Part shown: positions 1-11,880 of the stretch, one piece after another
Numbering within the stretch: position 1 is the stretch's first letter
Layout of the letters: each line of letters begins with the position of its first letter
DNA from: Pisolithus tinctorius
Taxonomy: Eukaryota > Basidiomycota > Agaricomycetes > Boletales > Pisolithaceae
Reading direction: 5' to 3'
Length of the DNA: 64,000 nucleotides
NCBI GenBank assembly: GCA_024663395.1
Contig: JANFAH010000097.1
Location: 1 to 64,000, forward strand
Program-made: the position numbers and the translations under genes
Notes under the pieces: model-generated
The model's input: the letters and a program-made list of their open reading frames with translations, nothing else
Told to the model about the DNA's origin: nothing
Databases searched by the model: none

Positions 1-2
1 AA

Positions 3-3000
3 CCATCTGGCCGGGCTCCTGAAAATGTCCCCGTGAGTGTATTTCTATAATGTAGCTGAAAAGGCTCGTTCCTATGCTCAAGTCATGCATGATGCTAGTT
101 TGTCCCATCATCCACGAGCGAATCGCATTCAGGGTCTTCGTCCGCATCATCGACGACCTCCCAAACCGCCCCAAAGGTCATCAAAGGCAAGAATGGCCCT
201 ATTATTATCTCTTCCGATGATGAGAGTGGAGATGAGGACGAAGAAAGGTACGTAATCGAGTGACATCGTGCTCTCCGGTGACTGATGAGATAATGACGCT
301 GCATCGCTTCGACAACGCCCGCGATATAAATGACAGCCCGCCCACCAAGGCAATTCCCGAGCAACCTGGGAAAGGTAAACAACTCCTAGGTGCAGCCGGC
401 TCTGTTGTGTCGCGAGACAAGGTGACGAACACCATAGAACGCGCTCAGCCAAGTGACTTTCCAAAGTGGAACCGTGTTCCAGCCCCAGTCGAGTTACCTA
501 CAAACAAATCTTTTCCCTTTAGTTTGAGTACCGCTAACGACGACGACGCTGAGACTTTTGACCTTCCGGATACGAGAGACGTCTATGAGCGTCCCATGTC
601 AGCAGGGGAAGCCGAAAAGGCATTCCTAGCACTCGTTGAGGATACCGTTGGCGACACAGACGACGGCGTCGAGATCGACATGAAACAAGCGGTCGTAGAG
701 GGATTCACGGACGGTATCGTCTTGTTGCCACATCAGGTCCTGGGGAGGATCTGGATGAGGGAACGAGAAAGCGGAAAGAAAATGGGTGGTATTTTGGCAG
801 ACGACATGGGGTAAGTTTAAAAGAATTGCAAAAGTTGCCAAAGCTGGCTAAACTACATAACGCCCCGCAGTCTCGGGAAGACGATACAAACGCTTACGCG
901 TATTGTCGAGGGGCGCCCGAAAAAGTCGGACAAGGCAGATGGTTGGGCACCGAGTACGCTGTGCGTATTTCCTATGCACGTGCATGTTTACGGTGGCATT
1001 CACCTCCACAACTCAGAGTCATCTGTCCTGTTGCGCTCGTATCCCAGTGGGCTGCTGAAATTAAAAAGATGACCGTTGGACTACGTGTCGTTGAGCACCA
1101 CGGTCCTCATCGGACATCTGGTTCGTTCATCCTTGCTTTCGATAGCAGAATCTGTTCAAATAATAATACCATCGCCTGCAGACCCGCTAAAGCTGCAACA
1201 GGCGCACGTCGTAATCACATCCTATAGCATCGTCTCTTCTGAATACGCCTCATATGCTCCCGAAGCGAAGGATGAGTCGAAAAAATCAAAATCGAAAAAA
1301 GCAGGCAAATCCAAGGCCGAGTCCGACTCAGATTCGTCGGAAGGTTTAACGAGGAAGCTGAAGGCAAAGGCAAAGGCGGGTAAGATAAAGGATGCTCTCT
1401 TCGGGGTGAAGTGGTATCGTATTGTTCTCGGTGAGTTGTAGTTACAAACACACGTGCACTGAGACTTCATTCATTCATTCATTCTTTGCCGGTTGCGTAG
1501 ATGAGGCCCACAATATCAAGAACCGCAATACAAAGGCTGCGTTGGCTTGCTGCGCCCTGGAAAGCAAGTATAGGTGGTGTCTCACTGGAACTCCCATGTA
1601 TGTCTGCCACCCTTGTCCCATCTACTCCAGCTAATAGACCAATCTTCCTTGCTCACCCTAACAACTAATGTGGGGGATCGAAGGCAGAATTCGGTGGAAG
1701 AGTTGTACTCGCTAATAAAATTTCTTCGCATCCGTCCATTGAACGACTGGCAGACTTTCAATGAGCGGATTGCAAAGCCAGTTAAGGGTGGATATCCTAA
1801 CAGAGCAATGCAGAGACTTCATGTACGTTCAAGTTGTCGCACGCAGTACGCATATCACCTAATCCAAAGCTTCCAAGGTCGTCTTGAAAGCCATCATGCT
1901 CCGCCGGACCAAGAACCAAATTTTGAACGGGAAACCTCTGCTCCAACTTCCACAACGCAATCTCGACATTATCGAATGCCGGTTCGACCCATCAGAGCAA
2001 GCATTTTATGCCCGCCTAGAGAGCCGTATGAATTCCGAAGTCAATAAACTAGTCCTTCAGAGCGAGAATGTTAACTATACCCACGTGTTGTTGCTCTTGC
2101 TTCGGCTGAGGCAAGGTGAGTACAGTTAGGAGGCTTTCTTCTGCTCCTCTGATCATTAATCACACGTGGATGATTCCTCTGACTTCCCCTTCAGCGTGCA
2201 ATCATCCCTCGCTGATCTCGAAGGACTATCGTGCCGACAAAGATGCTGCGGACCCGAAGCCTGCCAAAGATGACGACGAGGGCGTAGATGACCTAGATGA
2301 ACTATTTGGTCAGATGGGGGTCTCGAACGGCAAGAAATGCCAGTTATGCCAAGCGCCGTTCGTGCATGCTTCCTTCTGTCCCGTGCCTGTTCATGCTCAC
2401 GGTTGGTCGACAGACTTCCTGCTGGACAAGACTCGGTGCATTGTGATAGCTGTGCTTCATTGGCTGTGACGAAGTCCAGCAACTCCAAGGACCCCAAACT
2501 TCCTCCTGACTCAGCGAAGATCCGAAAGATACTAGAAATCTTGAAAGAGGTCGATGAGCGTTCCGGAGGGGAAGAGAAGACGATTATATTTTCACAGTTC
2601 ACGAGCATGTTAGACTTGATACAACCATTCTTGGATGCAGAGGGGGTGAAATACGTTCGATGTGCGTTGTCGAGTCTTACTTTCTCTTGGCGCACGGTCT
2701 TGACTTGTTCCTGGGTAGATGATGGCACGATGCAAAAAGACAAACGTGAAGCCAGCCTCGAGAAGATCAGGAGCAGCAAGAGTACGCGATGCATATTGAT
2801 CTCCTTCAAAGCGGGAAGCACTGGTATGCCTCTGATGAGTACTTTCGTTCCGGTCGTTGTGTAATATCGTTATAGGGCTCAACCTGACCGCATGCAACAA
2901 TGTTATCTTAGTGGATATGTGGTGGAATCCTGCACTCGAGGTATGTTTAACTGATGAAAGATCGTTTTCACTTCATTCCTCACCTCGTGCTTCGCGAAAT

Positions 3001-3304
3001 GATCCGCACAGGACCAAGCATACGATCGTGCCCATCGTCTCGGACAAACGCGAGACGTGAATATCTACAAGCTCATGATACCCGAAACTGTCGAAACGCG
3101 TATCTTGCAGGTGAGTTTCTCTAGTAAACTACTCCGAAACGACTTTGGATCATTCTGACCTTCCTTTTTTCGTAGCTGCAAGACACCAAACGGCAATTGA
3201 CCACGGCAGCGCTCAGTGGTGACAAGCTGAAGAATATGAAGTTGGGAATGGATGATTTGCTGGCGTTGTTTAGAGGATTTGACCGGGATGGCGATGATGA
3301 TTGA
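3..3304 (+). CDS. SNF2-family DNA-dependent ATPase (Rad5/Uls1-like), 5' end outside window
   Basis: Chromatin or repair ATPase of the SNF2 class, expected in the nucleus. Exons inferred: <3-32, 99-247, 337-810, 871-960, 1017-1120, 1182-1430, 1501-1597, 1683-1822, 1878-2115, 2195-2357, 2414-2661, 2719-2823, 2876-2940, 3012-3110, 3176-3304; phases agree throughout. Helicase motifs in order: I DDMGLGKT (split by intron 811-870), II DEAH (1501), III LTGTP, LRRTK near 1895, [25 protein letters not shown] Lys/Ser-rich insert precedes motif II. Between the helicase lobes there is no full RING but a short Cys/His motif, CQLCQAP plus HCDSC, across intron 2358-2413. The N-terminus is acidic and Ser-rich ([13 protein letters not shown]). 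The ATG lies upstream of the window. Family assignment (established motifs) is firm; the exact orthologue (Uls1, Rad5/Rad16 or Rrp1/2 type) is not. Confidence 0.93.
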
Positions 3305-6300
3305 GAGGTCGATCTGTGAAGGCGATATACCTGTTATATTTTTGGCAAGAAGCTATTACTCTGTCCTGTTCCCTCGCTGCTGAGCAGCGTAATTTGTCGT
3401 TTAGCAAGCTATAAATCATCACAATGTGTAAATCTGTCGAACCTCGTCAGACGGTCACGTTGTGGACTACCCGAGCGGGATTCTAAATCAGAGGTTGCTT
3501 TGCCATGCCCTGAAACCAGAGTATATATGTGGGTCATGATGGTCTTTAAGGGATCAGGTGGACGTACTACAAGACTCATCGTTTGAATACGCCAAACCTC
3601 ATTGCACGGGCAATACGTATCCCAGAGTCCAACTAGTCCTGCCCCAAGGACAACCCTAGTATCATCCACTACCGTTTGTCACGGGATGCATCACCAGTCG
3701 ACCTGGGACGTACGTCCGATTCCAGGCGAGCAGTTATATTGCCGACGAGTAGCCAGTGGCAGAAAGACAAATGGGCCGGACCTCCGAAAATCAAGTACTG
3801 GCATAGAGCCTCGTACTACCTCGTATGTAGAATCGACATACTTGATTTCGACGGTGTCCACAACTGTCCACAACACCAAACCAGAACGGAATCTATCGAC
3901 AGCTTGCCACTCAGTTTCCTAATCAAGCTTCATAGACAGTAGACTAAAATGGAATGCGGACGAGGTACCGGCCCGGCATTGGACCGGACCAATTAAGTCG
4001 TTAACCGGTCACATTCCCATCACCCGTTTTAAGTGCTGTCCTCCTCAAGTTAAGACTGACCCATGCAGAACGTACTCTCCCCCCCGAAACTCTGGATACT
4101 GAAAGATGTTAATTAGGTATGTACCTAAACCTGTCGGGATCACTTCATGGATTTGCTACCTGCTGTCACTCTCAACGGCCCACTCTGAGGTAAGTTCTCA
4201 CCTTGAGTCACAGTGCAGCGTTATCGACACGCCTTGATCGCCGGTTTCTCAACAATGTTGGGCGCAGCGCATGTTGGTAGGTACACATGACTTGGCTGAG
4301 ATCATACCCACCGATCGTTTGCAGCGTGTCGTTGTATGGGCGGCCAACTTCCGGATGGAATGTCTTTGCTATTACCCCTTATAGACTTTGGGAAAAGGCA
4401 TGTCGAAGGACTTTCGTCCTACGAAGACGTATTCGCGACGCACTGCAACTCGAAGCGTGTACGAACCAACCTTCTCTATCCTTAGGAGGATCATCATACA
4501 AATGGAAGTGGACAGGTAGGGAAAAAAGTGTGCGATATCTTTCGAGCCGACGTTCACGCAGTCCCTTCATTTTGCGATTAGCAGCACCAGAATTTGTCGC
4601 GACGGACGATCGTGCCTCATGTTCTGTTAGTTCAACATGCATGTGTCACGTAAGGTATATCGTATCTTCTTCGTGGACAGATCCGAGGATATGAGCGTCG
4701 AGCAAGTGGAGTCATGGACGGTTTGGGTGCTAGTAAGTGTGAATTCATTTCGAAGACTGATCGACTTCATCCGAAACTCGACTTTGGGGTGGATTAGTGT
4801 AGAATATGTAAGTGGAAAGAACTACACTCCTTCTGGAAACCGGTGTGATATCATGATCTCGCCACCCTCACATGTACCGGAAGATAAGATAGTTGGGAAT
4901 CTTTGGCGTTACTCCTAGTTTGATTGGTTTGCTCGCTGTGCTGGCACCTGCAGCGAGAGCTTGGGAGGGCTTTCCTTTTCAGTCCACTCGGGAATAGCAG
5001 AAATCGCCACCCCTGCTGATCAGGCAGCATGCGGGGGTGAACGGGTGTATTTTGCATCCTACCGCCATCGATTTCCGACTATGGACGACACGGCATGAGG
5101 TGTTGGCAGTGATATCGGCTGGAAAGTGCGGCCGATTCGTTCCTGCGGTGGATATTCGTGGCTCGACTGTCACTATAATTACCTTGCAGATGCCCACACT
5201 AAAAGATAGCATTTACGATCCATGTGATCGACTGGGATATGCTCTTCCGAAGGGTCTGATGCGGCTGCTGGCTTATCTCCCTGTTAGTTAAACCTTCAGT
5301 GGGACCAAGCCAGATGCATCTACAACGTAGAGCTCATCTCACGATCAGGGTGCGGCTGTTGGTAATCATCGTCACTTCCCGTGCTTAAAATAAGTTGCCA
5401 ATCGGAAGCCCAAGATGTCAATGACCACAGGCAGAGGGCTGGATGCTATTGAGAGTCGGAAGTTATCCAATGTGAGAGTGTGTTGATGTAAGTACTTATG
5501 TAGCTGAAACCGTAGTTTCTTGGTGAGAGAGAGATACCTGTAAGGTGGGATCATAAGCGGGAAGCCGCCGAGGTTACGTAGTCACCGAGCCCAGAATCTG
5601 TGATGATGATGAATTATATGAAAAGGAACCTACAGTATGTAACAAGTTCATCGCGCTGTTTCAAATCACAGGTTAGTGGACAGTTTCATCACGGTGGATG
5701 ACAATATTAGCTGAAAGAGGTTAAGCATCGAGGTTCCGAACCGCTTAACTTCTCTCCTCCTGCCAAGTGCACCGCTTGAACAAGGGGCCAGCAGGGGTTA
5801 ACCTGACCAGGAACCGACCTTGAGCATGCGGAAGAGGCGAGGGCAATTGGAACTGCACAATCCACCATTTGTGATCGGATAGTTGTGGGACTGGGGCCCT
5901 GCAGGTCCAGCAAGTAAATTAATAATCTGTGGGTTTGTTTGAGATATTCTTAGACATGGAAAGTACAAAAATACGCACACGCGGCAGAGTTACACCGTCG
6001 AGCACGGCATCCTCGGCGTCAGCGACTTTTGCAGCGGGCCCGACCACTTGGGGGGTATTAGACAAACAAGACACAACACCATCGCAGACGTGGCCACGAC
6101 AACGACGAGGCCATGCAGTATAATAAACCCTCTTAGGTCGGTTGTAAAACCTGTGCAGGATGACAGTGACGGTAGCTGCTGACCTGGGCCCGGCATGATG
6201 GAATGAGATGCCAAGATTGAGCCTTTCCGTGCCTTTGTGTTTAATTCGCCTCGAGGCTGTTGCAATTATAACCCGAGGCTTTCGTTCTTTTTTTTCCTCT

Positions 6301-6332
6301 CCATCTCCGTCCCCTCCTCTTCCTAATTGCAC
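3305..6332. other. intergenic, no supported gene
   Basis: About 3 kb with only short ORFs in all frames and no recognisable protein motif or repeat. A few GT-AG-like signals occur near 4480-4740 but I could not chain them into a credible protein. A very old degenerate gene cannot be excluded. Confidence 0.5.
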
Positions 6333-9300
6333 ATGACCGCTGTCGCACCCAAGGTATGTGTGTGTTGCACGCGTGTGGTTGTGCTCGTGAGTTCACCCTG
6401 GACAGACTCGCCAACCGAGGCGTCCTGCTACGGCACCGGGGTCCATGAATTCAGGCTTTGCACCGTCTCTCTCAGCATCATCGTCGACTCTTGGATCGCG
6501 TCCTCTGCGCTCTTCGCCTCTGGCAGGCCCTGCCTTATCCAGGGCCCCCTCCAGGCGTTCTCTCGACGGGACCACCCGCGGCGGCGACGGTGCCATCGAT
6601 CATTCACGGACACCCGGTTCCTCTACCTTGTCATTCGTGGGCACGTCTTCTCCCGATGCCAGCTCTTCTTCCTTCTCACTCGTGTCCACTTCGAAACGTG
6701 GCAAAGATGGTCCAAAGGATAGAAGTAAGTCCACAATGGCTTCTTCCGTGCTCGCCGCCTTATCTCAACCCTTCTTTCCAACTTCCTCCTTGGTTGGAAC
6801 CACCATCATCTCACCCTCGCTTTGAACCCGTGAAACAAGATTCATCCGCTATGTCCGCGTTCAACTTCTTCCGCCGCCCATCTTCCACAGCTGGTCACTC
6901 GTCCACAGGGCATTCCACTGCCTCACACTCCAGTTCAAGTGCCACCACTCACTCGTCTACCTTCACTCATTCTACGTCCAGTACTCAGCTCACTCAGTGT
7001 TCTACTTCCCCCACCGATCCTGCATTTCCCCCTCCAGCTCTCACACACTCTCGCACAGAATCTCTCCGTTCTCGTCCTGGTTCTAGGCCAGTGTCGTTCG
7101 TCGACGGTGGGGATCCGACGAGCGCTACACCAAAACCCGCTTCGGTTGCCGGGATGTCGTCACATGTTAAAAGACCATTCCCCGTGGTGAGGTCTCACAG
7201 CTCTACTCCTACTGCTTCTCCAAGCACGTACCGAAAGTCAACCCTGAACCCAAATGCACATAGATCAAGAACGAGCACAAACGCGGATAATTGGAATCCC
7301 CTGTGGGCTTCAGTCACCTCGACCGTCCCCACCAATGCTCCGAAGGCATCGGTACCATCCAAACCGGATGGAGCGACAAACACAACCGATAAGAACCCTT
7401 TTGGTCCGGCAGAAATACCTCGCTTTTCCCGTGCGTCACTCAAACAGTCAGGCGTCGTCATGCCTATCAGTGCAAAGGACTGGCGGAGAAGGCGCAGTGT
7501 TGCTCTACCAGATCCCTCTGACTCGTCAAACGGTTTGAACGCTCGCAGTGTAGACAAGGGGAAAGGAAAGGAAAGGGAGCAAAGGGTTAGCTTCGTGGAT
7601 AGCGGTGCACGGGGGTCCAAGTTTTCTCAGGTCCCAACTGTGCAGATCGTTCCGCCGGATGCTCATGTCGAGGTAAAGGTACATCCCCCCTCCCCAACAT
7701 CGGATGTCCTTCCAAGCGAGCCGATTGCGACTTCCTCCACGACGGCAGTGAAGCCAGAGATAGCTGTCACCCCAGGTATCGAGCAGCAGACAGACCCCGC
7801 CACATCTGCTACGCCGAGCCACGAGTTTCAACCACTCTCCCCGAAGTCGTCCACAAATAGCTTCTTCTCGTGCGCATCTGATGCGTCCAGCCAGACCCCT
7901 CCTTCCCCCACTTCTCTACCCATCCCTCCCCCTTCGCCAACTACATCATCCTCTCTGTTCCCATCTTCTGATACATCGTCAGAAGAGAAGGAGAAGTCCT
8001 ACCCTCCGGTTCGACCACGTCCGAGGAACCGTCGCCAATCTAATCCGCAAAGCATGTCTGCGGGCAGTAGGCTCAGTTTCGTTGATGCCATGATAAGGTT
8101 GTCTGTTGGCTCTTTTGGATCGTTTGCCACAGCTCAGTCCGGGGGATCGGAGGGTGAGAATACGTCCGAGATTGAGGGAGATGAAGTAAGGAATACTGAC
8201 GGTGAGGAGAGAGTTGTGCTGGCACGAACAAGGAGTCTGGACGATCTTACGTCGTCACCTCTACTCTCTCCGCCGCCGTTGCCTCCAACACCTGTCCAAA
8301 TGCGCGAACACATGATCGTGGACGTAGCACACGTAATCTCGCTTCCGCCGCCAGCGCGCTTCCCGGATCACCCCCCACGGCGCGTCACTGCCGAGTGGGT
8401 GGGCGGTGCTCCGAGAGGTGTTACTGTTGTACCGAACCACACAGTACCTTCCCACGCTGGCGTGAATAGTGACGATCGGACGTCTGTGGTGAGTGTGCGC
8501 ACGACTGGGGCGAATGAGAGCAGAGTAGCGTGGGTTTCAAACGAAGGTGCGGTCACGGAGGCAATGGGCGAGAATGCGAAGGTAGATGCCCAGGATCAAG
8601 GGAAGGACAGAGAGCAAAGTATACCCCAGATGCCTGCCCAGGCAAGCCAGACGATGAAGCAACAACCACAGAGAAAGAGGAAGCTCACCAAGTCCAGACC
8701 CGCTTCCATAGTTTCATCTGTCTATCCTCCAGATTCTTCAAGCACAGCAACTACCTCGACGACAAATGTAGAGCCCGGATCTGGATCTGTGCCCGCGCCT
8801 TCCACCATGACAGCCTCAGCAGGGACGACGCATGCCCCTCTCAAGCACGCTCCGACTGTCCTCTCGACTATCGTCGAAGACGGGTCGTCCCATGGTCACG
8901 GTGGATCGTCAAACGGACATGTGCAAGCACAGGAACGCGTTGACGCCAATGGCCTACCGTTTGGTAAGGACAGGAATGACAACGCGGCCGGACATACCGT
9001 TCGTGACTCTTCGCCTGTTGCAGAGTCGGACCCCGCCAAAACTGCACCCAGTCAGGTGGGTCGAATGCCCCCCAAAGGAAGAGCGCCAGATGTTAAAGAC
9101 ATTGCTGTGGTCACCGAAATGGTTGTAAACGCTCCTAGCAAAGCCAGTTCAACCCCCTCCAACGTCAACTCTCGTCCTCGCTCGAAACGGTACAGCTTCC
9201 TCCTGCCTGTTCTTTCGTTTGGGAAATCAAGGTCGAAGCGCGAGGTGAGGGATCGGGATGGATCTGCGTCTTCTGCCAATGTCACACCTGGGACTTATCA

Positions 9301-10510
9301 GGCTGGTGTAGGTCCTGGTGACGTCGTAGGCGTGCCCAGGAAAGTGGGGAAAATGAGGAAGAAGCGGGATTCAGACGCTCCTGCCCTCTCTGCGGTTCCT
9401 AAAGTTGCGGATGCCACTATTATCCAGTCTGCCCCCAACACAAATAACGAGCTAAATACCCATTCAGACACTCACCCAAACGCGGACGCGAATATAACCA
9501 CACTGCCTCAAGGCAGTGAGATCACACTCGTTGCCTCTCCTTCACTGTACGCTTCCCCTTCATCTGCTCTCCCTTTCACGACAGTCAGCCCTCCTTCGTT
9601 GTTCGGATCGGCGCCCGGATCGGCGGCGAGTAGTATCCGGATTCCTGCGACCGTTCAAAGTGTAAATCCTATCCCTTTTGTAACCGAAGACGCCTTTGCG
9701 ACGTCTACCGCGGAAGTGGTGTTGTGTGTAGACGAGCCACCAAGCACAACCGCCAACGACCTCTGCCTTGCCCACAGGCTTAGCCACGGACACCTTTCCA
9801 AGGAAGCCGTGCAAACGATCGCTAATGCTACCGCAACCGATGTAGAGGCAAACGGAGTCGTCAATGGCGGTCTCCATCCGCGCCTGACTTCGGGATTACT
9901 CGCACCTCCTAGACCGGGAACATCTAGCTCCACGCTGACGACTTCAAGCGACGACGCATCCTTCTTGACCGTGCCGCTGCCTAATCCGTGGGATGGAGAT
10001 GCCGTGCCGAGCCCGGTCAGACTTGTCACTCCCATGCCACAGCTGCAAGCGTGCCACTCGTGCCCGCTGTGTGGGCGTTCTAGCCCACCAAAGGTGATGT
10101 CACAACTGCCAGTTCAAAGGCATGTTGAGCCGGTGCCGACTGATGTCGCCGCTGCACCCTCGCCCGCTTTCGCATCGCAATTTTCGGCTCCGGAGATGCA
10201 GACACCTGGACACCTTCAGAAGGGCACCGTACCCCGAGCCCTCGTATCTTCCCCTTCCCATTTCCAACCATCACCCTCACCCTCACCTTGTCCATCGCCC
10301 GCGTCGATTCATACCCCGAGAAAACTCAAGCGACCGCAAACGTTACCAGACGACATTCACAAGCGTGGAAGCCCGAAGAAGGTAGGAAGAGGAAAGGGTG
10401 ATGGGAACCTAGATGCGTCTGCGTCAGCGGTGTACCTTCCCGTCTTACCCAAGGTTGAGAGAGAGTCGAAAGTGAGGAGCGCATTGAGGGGATTGTTTGG
10501 GATGGTGTGA
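6333..10510 (+). CDS. long Ser/Pro/Thr-rich basidiomycete protein of unknown function
   Basis: Not recognised. Exons inferred: 6333-6353 (MTAVAPK), 6406-6724, 6840-10510, about 1,336 residues. Phases agree and the first two exons join to an in-frame Arg/Pro-rich stretch. The acceptor of intron 2 could instead be at 6890, which would drop the MSAFNFFRRPSS segment. The protein is largely low complexity: Ser/Pro/Thr-rich, with clusters such as PPSPTSLPIPPPSPTTSS, isolated basic patches (QQPQRKRKLTKSRP) and a short cysteine pair CHSCPLCG near 10050. The end is basic and more ordered (ESKVRSALRGLFGMV), possibly an amphipathic helix. No signal peptide or membrane segment is evident. A cytoplasmic or nuclear regulatory or scaffold protein is possible but is only inference. 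It ends tail-to-tail with the Est1-like gene. Confidence 0.8.
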
Positions 10511-11880
10511 TCACGACCCCGGTTTAAGAGGATGCCGCAGCCAAGTACGTATTTTATCTTTGTGAATAGCACCTTTCCATTAAAGGTTTGGTCGCACCAG
10601 CTGCTCCACAACGTGCCGCCGTCTCTCCACCAGCGATGAACTTCTGACTCCTTCCTCACGCCTCCCGCCCTCAGGCGCGGGTTTGATAATAAAGATAACT
10701 AACGAATATTGGGATGGTAATTGTATGATACGGACGCTCGCTTCTCGCCTGAACTGTGTCGGGCATTCTCTACCTGACACGAGTCCAAGCCCTAATCTTA
10801 CGCTTTTTTCTCTCGAACTTCAGACAAAGTAATTGGCATTTACTGAACGTTCGGACCTCTTGGGGGTGACGTTTGCAACGTGAGCCTGTGCTATACCATG
10901 TTTGATTTTGGTGGGGCGTTGTGTCGCCCTCTATTGCAGACTTCCCTTGGACACCCTTCCAGTACTTTACCCCTTTCGAATTCCTGTGTTCTTCGTTTCT
11001 TGCTCCATTTTCTTGGTGATTTCCTGGTGGACCGAGATTCCACGCATATTATAATGACTCTCCTTCACATACCCTTACATACCTTGAAGTTCGTGACGTT
11101 GGGAATCCTTGGGCTTCTACATCATAGATGTAATGGTGCACATATGTATGTACTGTAGATGATATAAAGCAAGTTGCAGTTGTACATGCTATGGGTGATG
11201 CAGTGGTATGTGATGATGCACCGCTTTCTGTCCAGCATTGCAGATCAAAATGAGGCATGTATAAGTGAGATCGTTGATCATCAATTGATTGTCCTGTGGC
11301 ATTTGTGCAGGGTAATCAATGACATAGAGCAAATCCTGGGGGTAGTATCCACTAGGGCTGGGCACTGACCTCTGCGCTATCATCAAACAAGTCAAACCGT
11401 TTACAAACCAAGCCAGCAACAGGAAAAATCAGAATTAACAGAAAGAGAGAAACCAAATACGATGAATCATCATTGGAAAGAAAAGGTCAGTCATACAACA
11501 AAGGTTCCAAACAATAAACGTGCTTAGCAGTCTGGAATGGAGAAAACATACACAACCAGAGCTTAGCTATCGGCATGAGTTATACACGCCCCCGAGCTTG
11601 GGGTGAGAAGATCGAAAGAAGGGTAAGAGGATGCGAACGAATGTGGATTCGTACGTGTTCAGGGAACACTCTCCCATGTCAGTCCTGCCGAAGCGCACAC
11701 AGATAAGTGCATCAGAAAACCTCTCCAGGCAACCCATGGAGCTTTGCACACTCAAGCCAGGAAGCACGACGATCAACCGTAGCGAGGGACGATGAGAACG
11801 AAACTAAAAGCTGCGAACCATCAATCCACACAATGACACGTCAGGTTGGCAGCAAACGATGTACCGCCATCATTTCAAAA
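10511..11880. other. convergent intergenic region
   Basis: Region between two converging genes, holding their 3' ends. Only short unconvincing ORFs; nothing recognised. Confidence 0.6.

Noticed and set aside
3305..6332. Possible membrane-protein gene near 4290-4920
   Set aside because: Splice-like signals occur but no chain gives a credible protein with conserved motifs.
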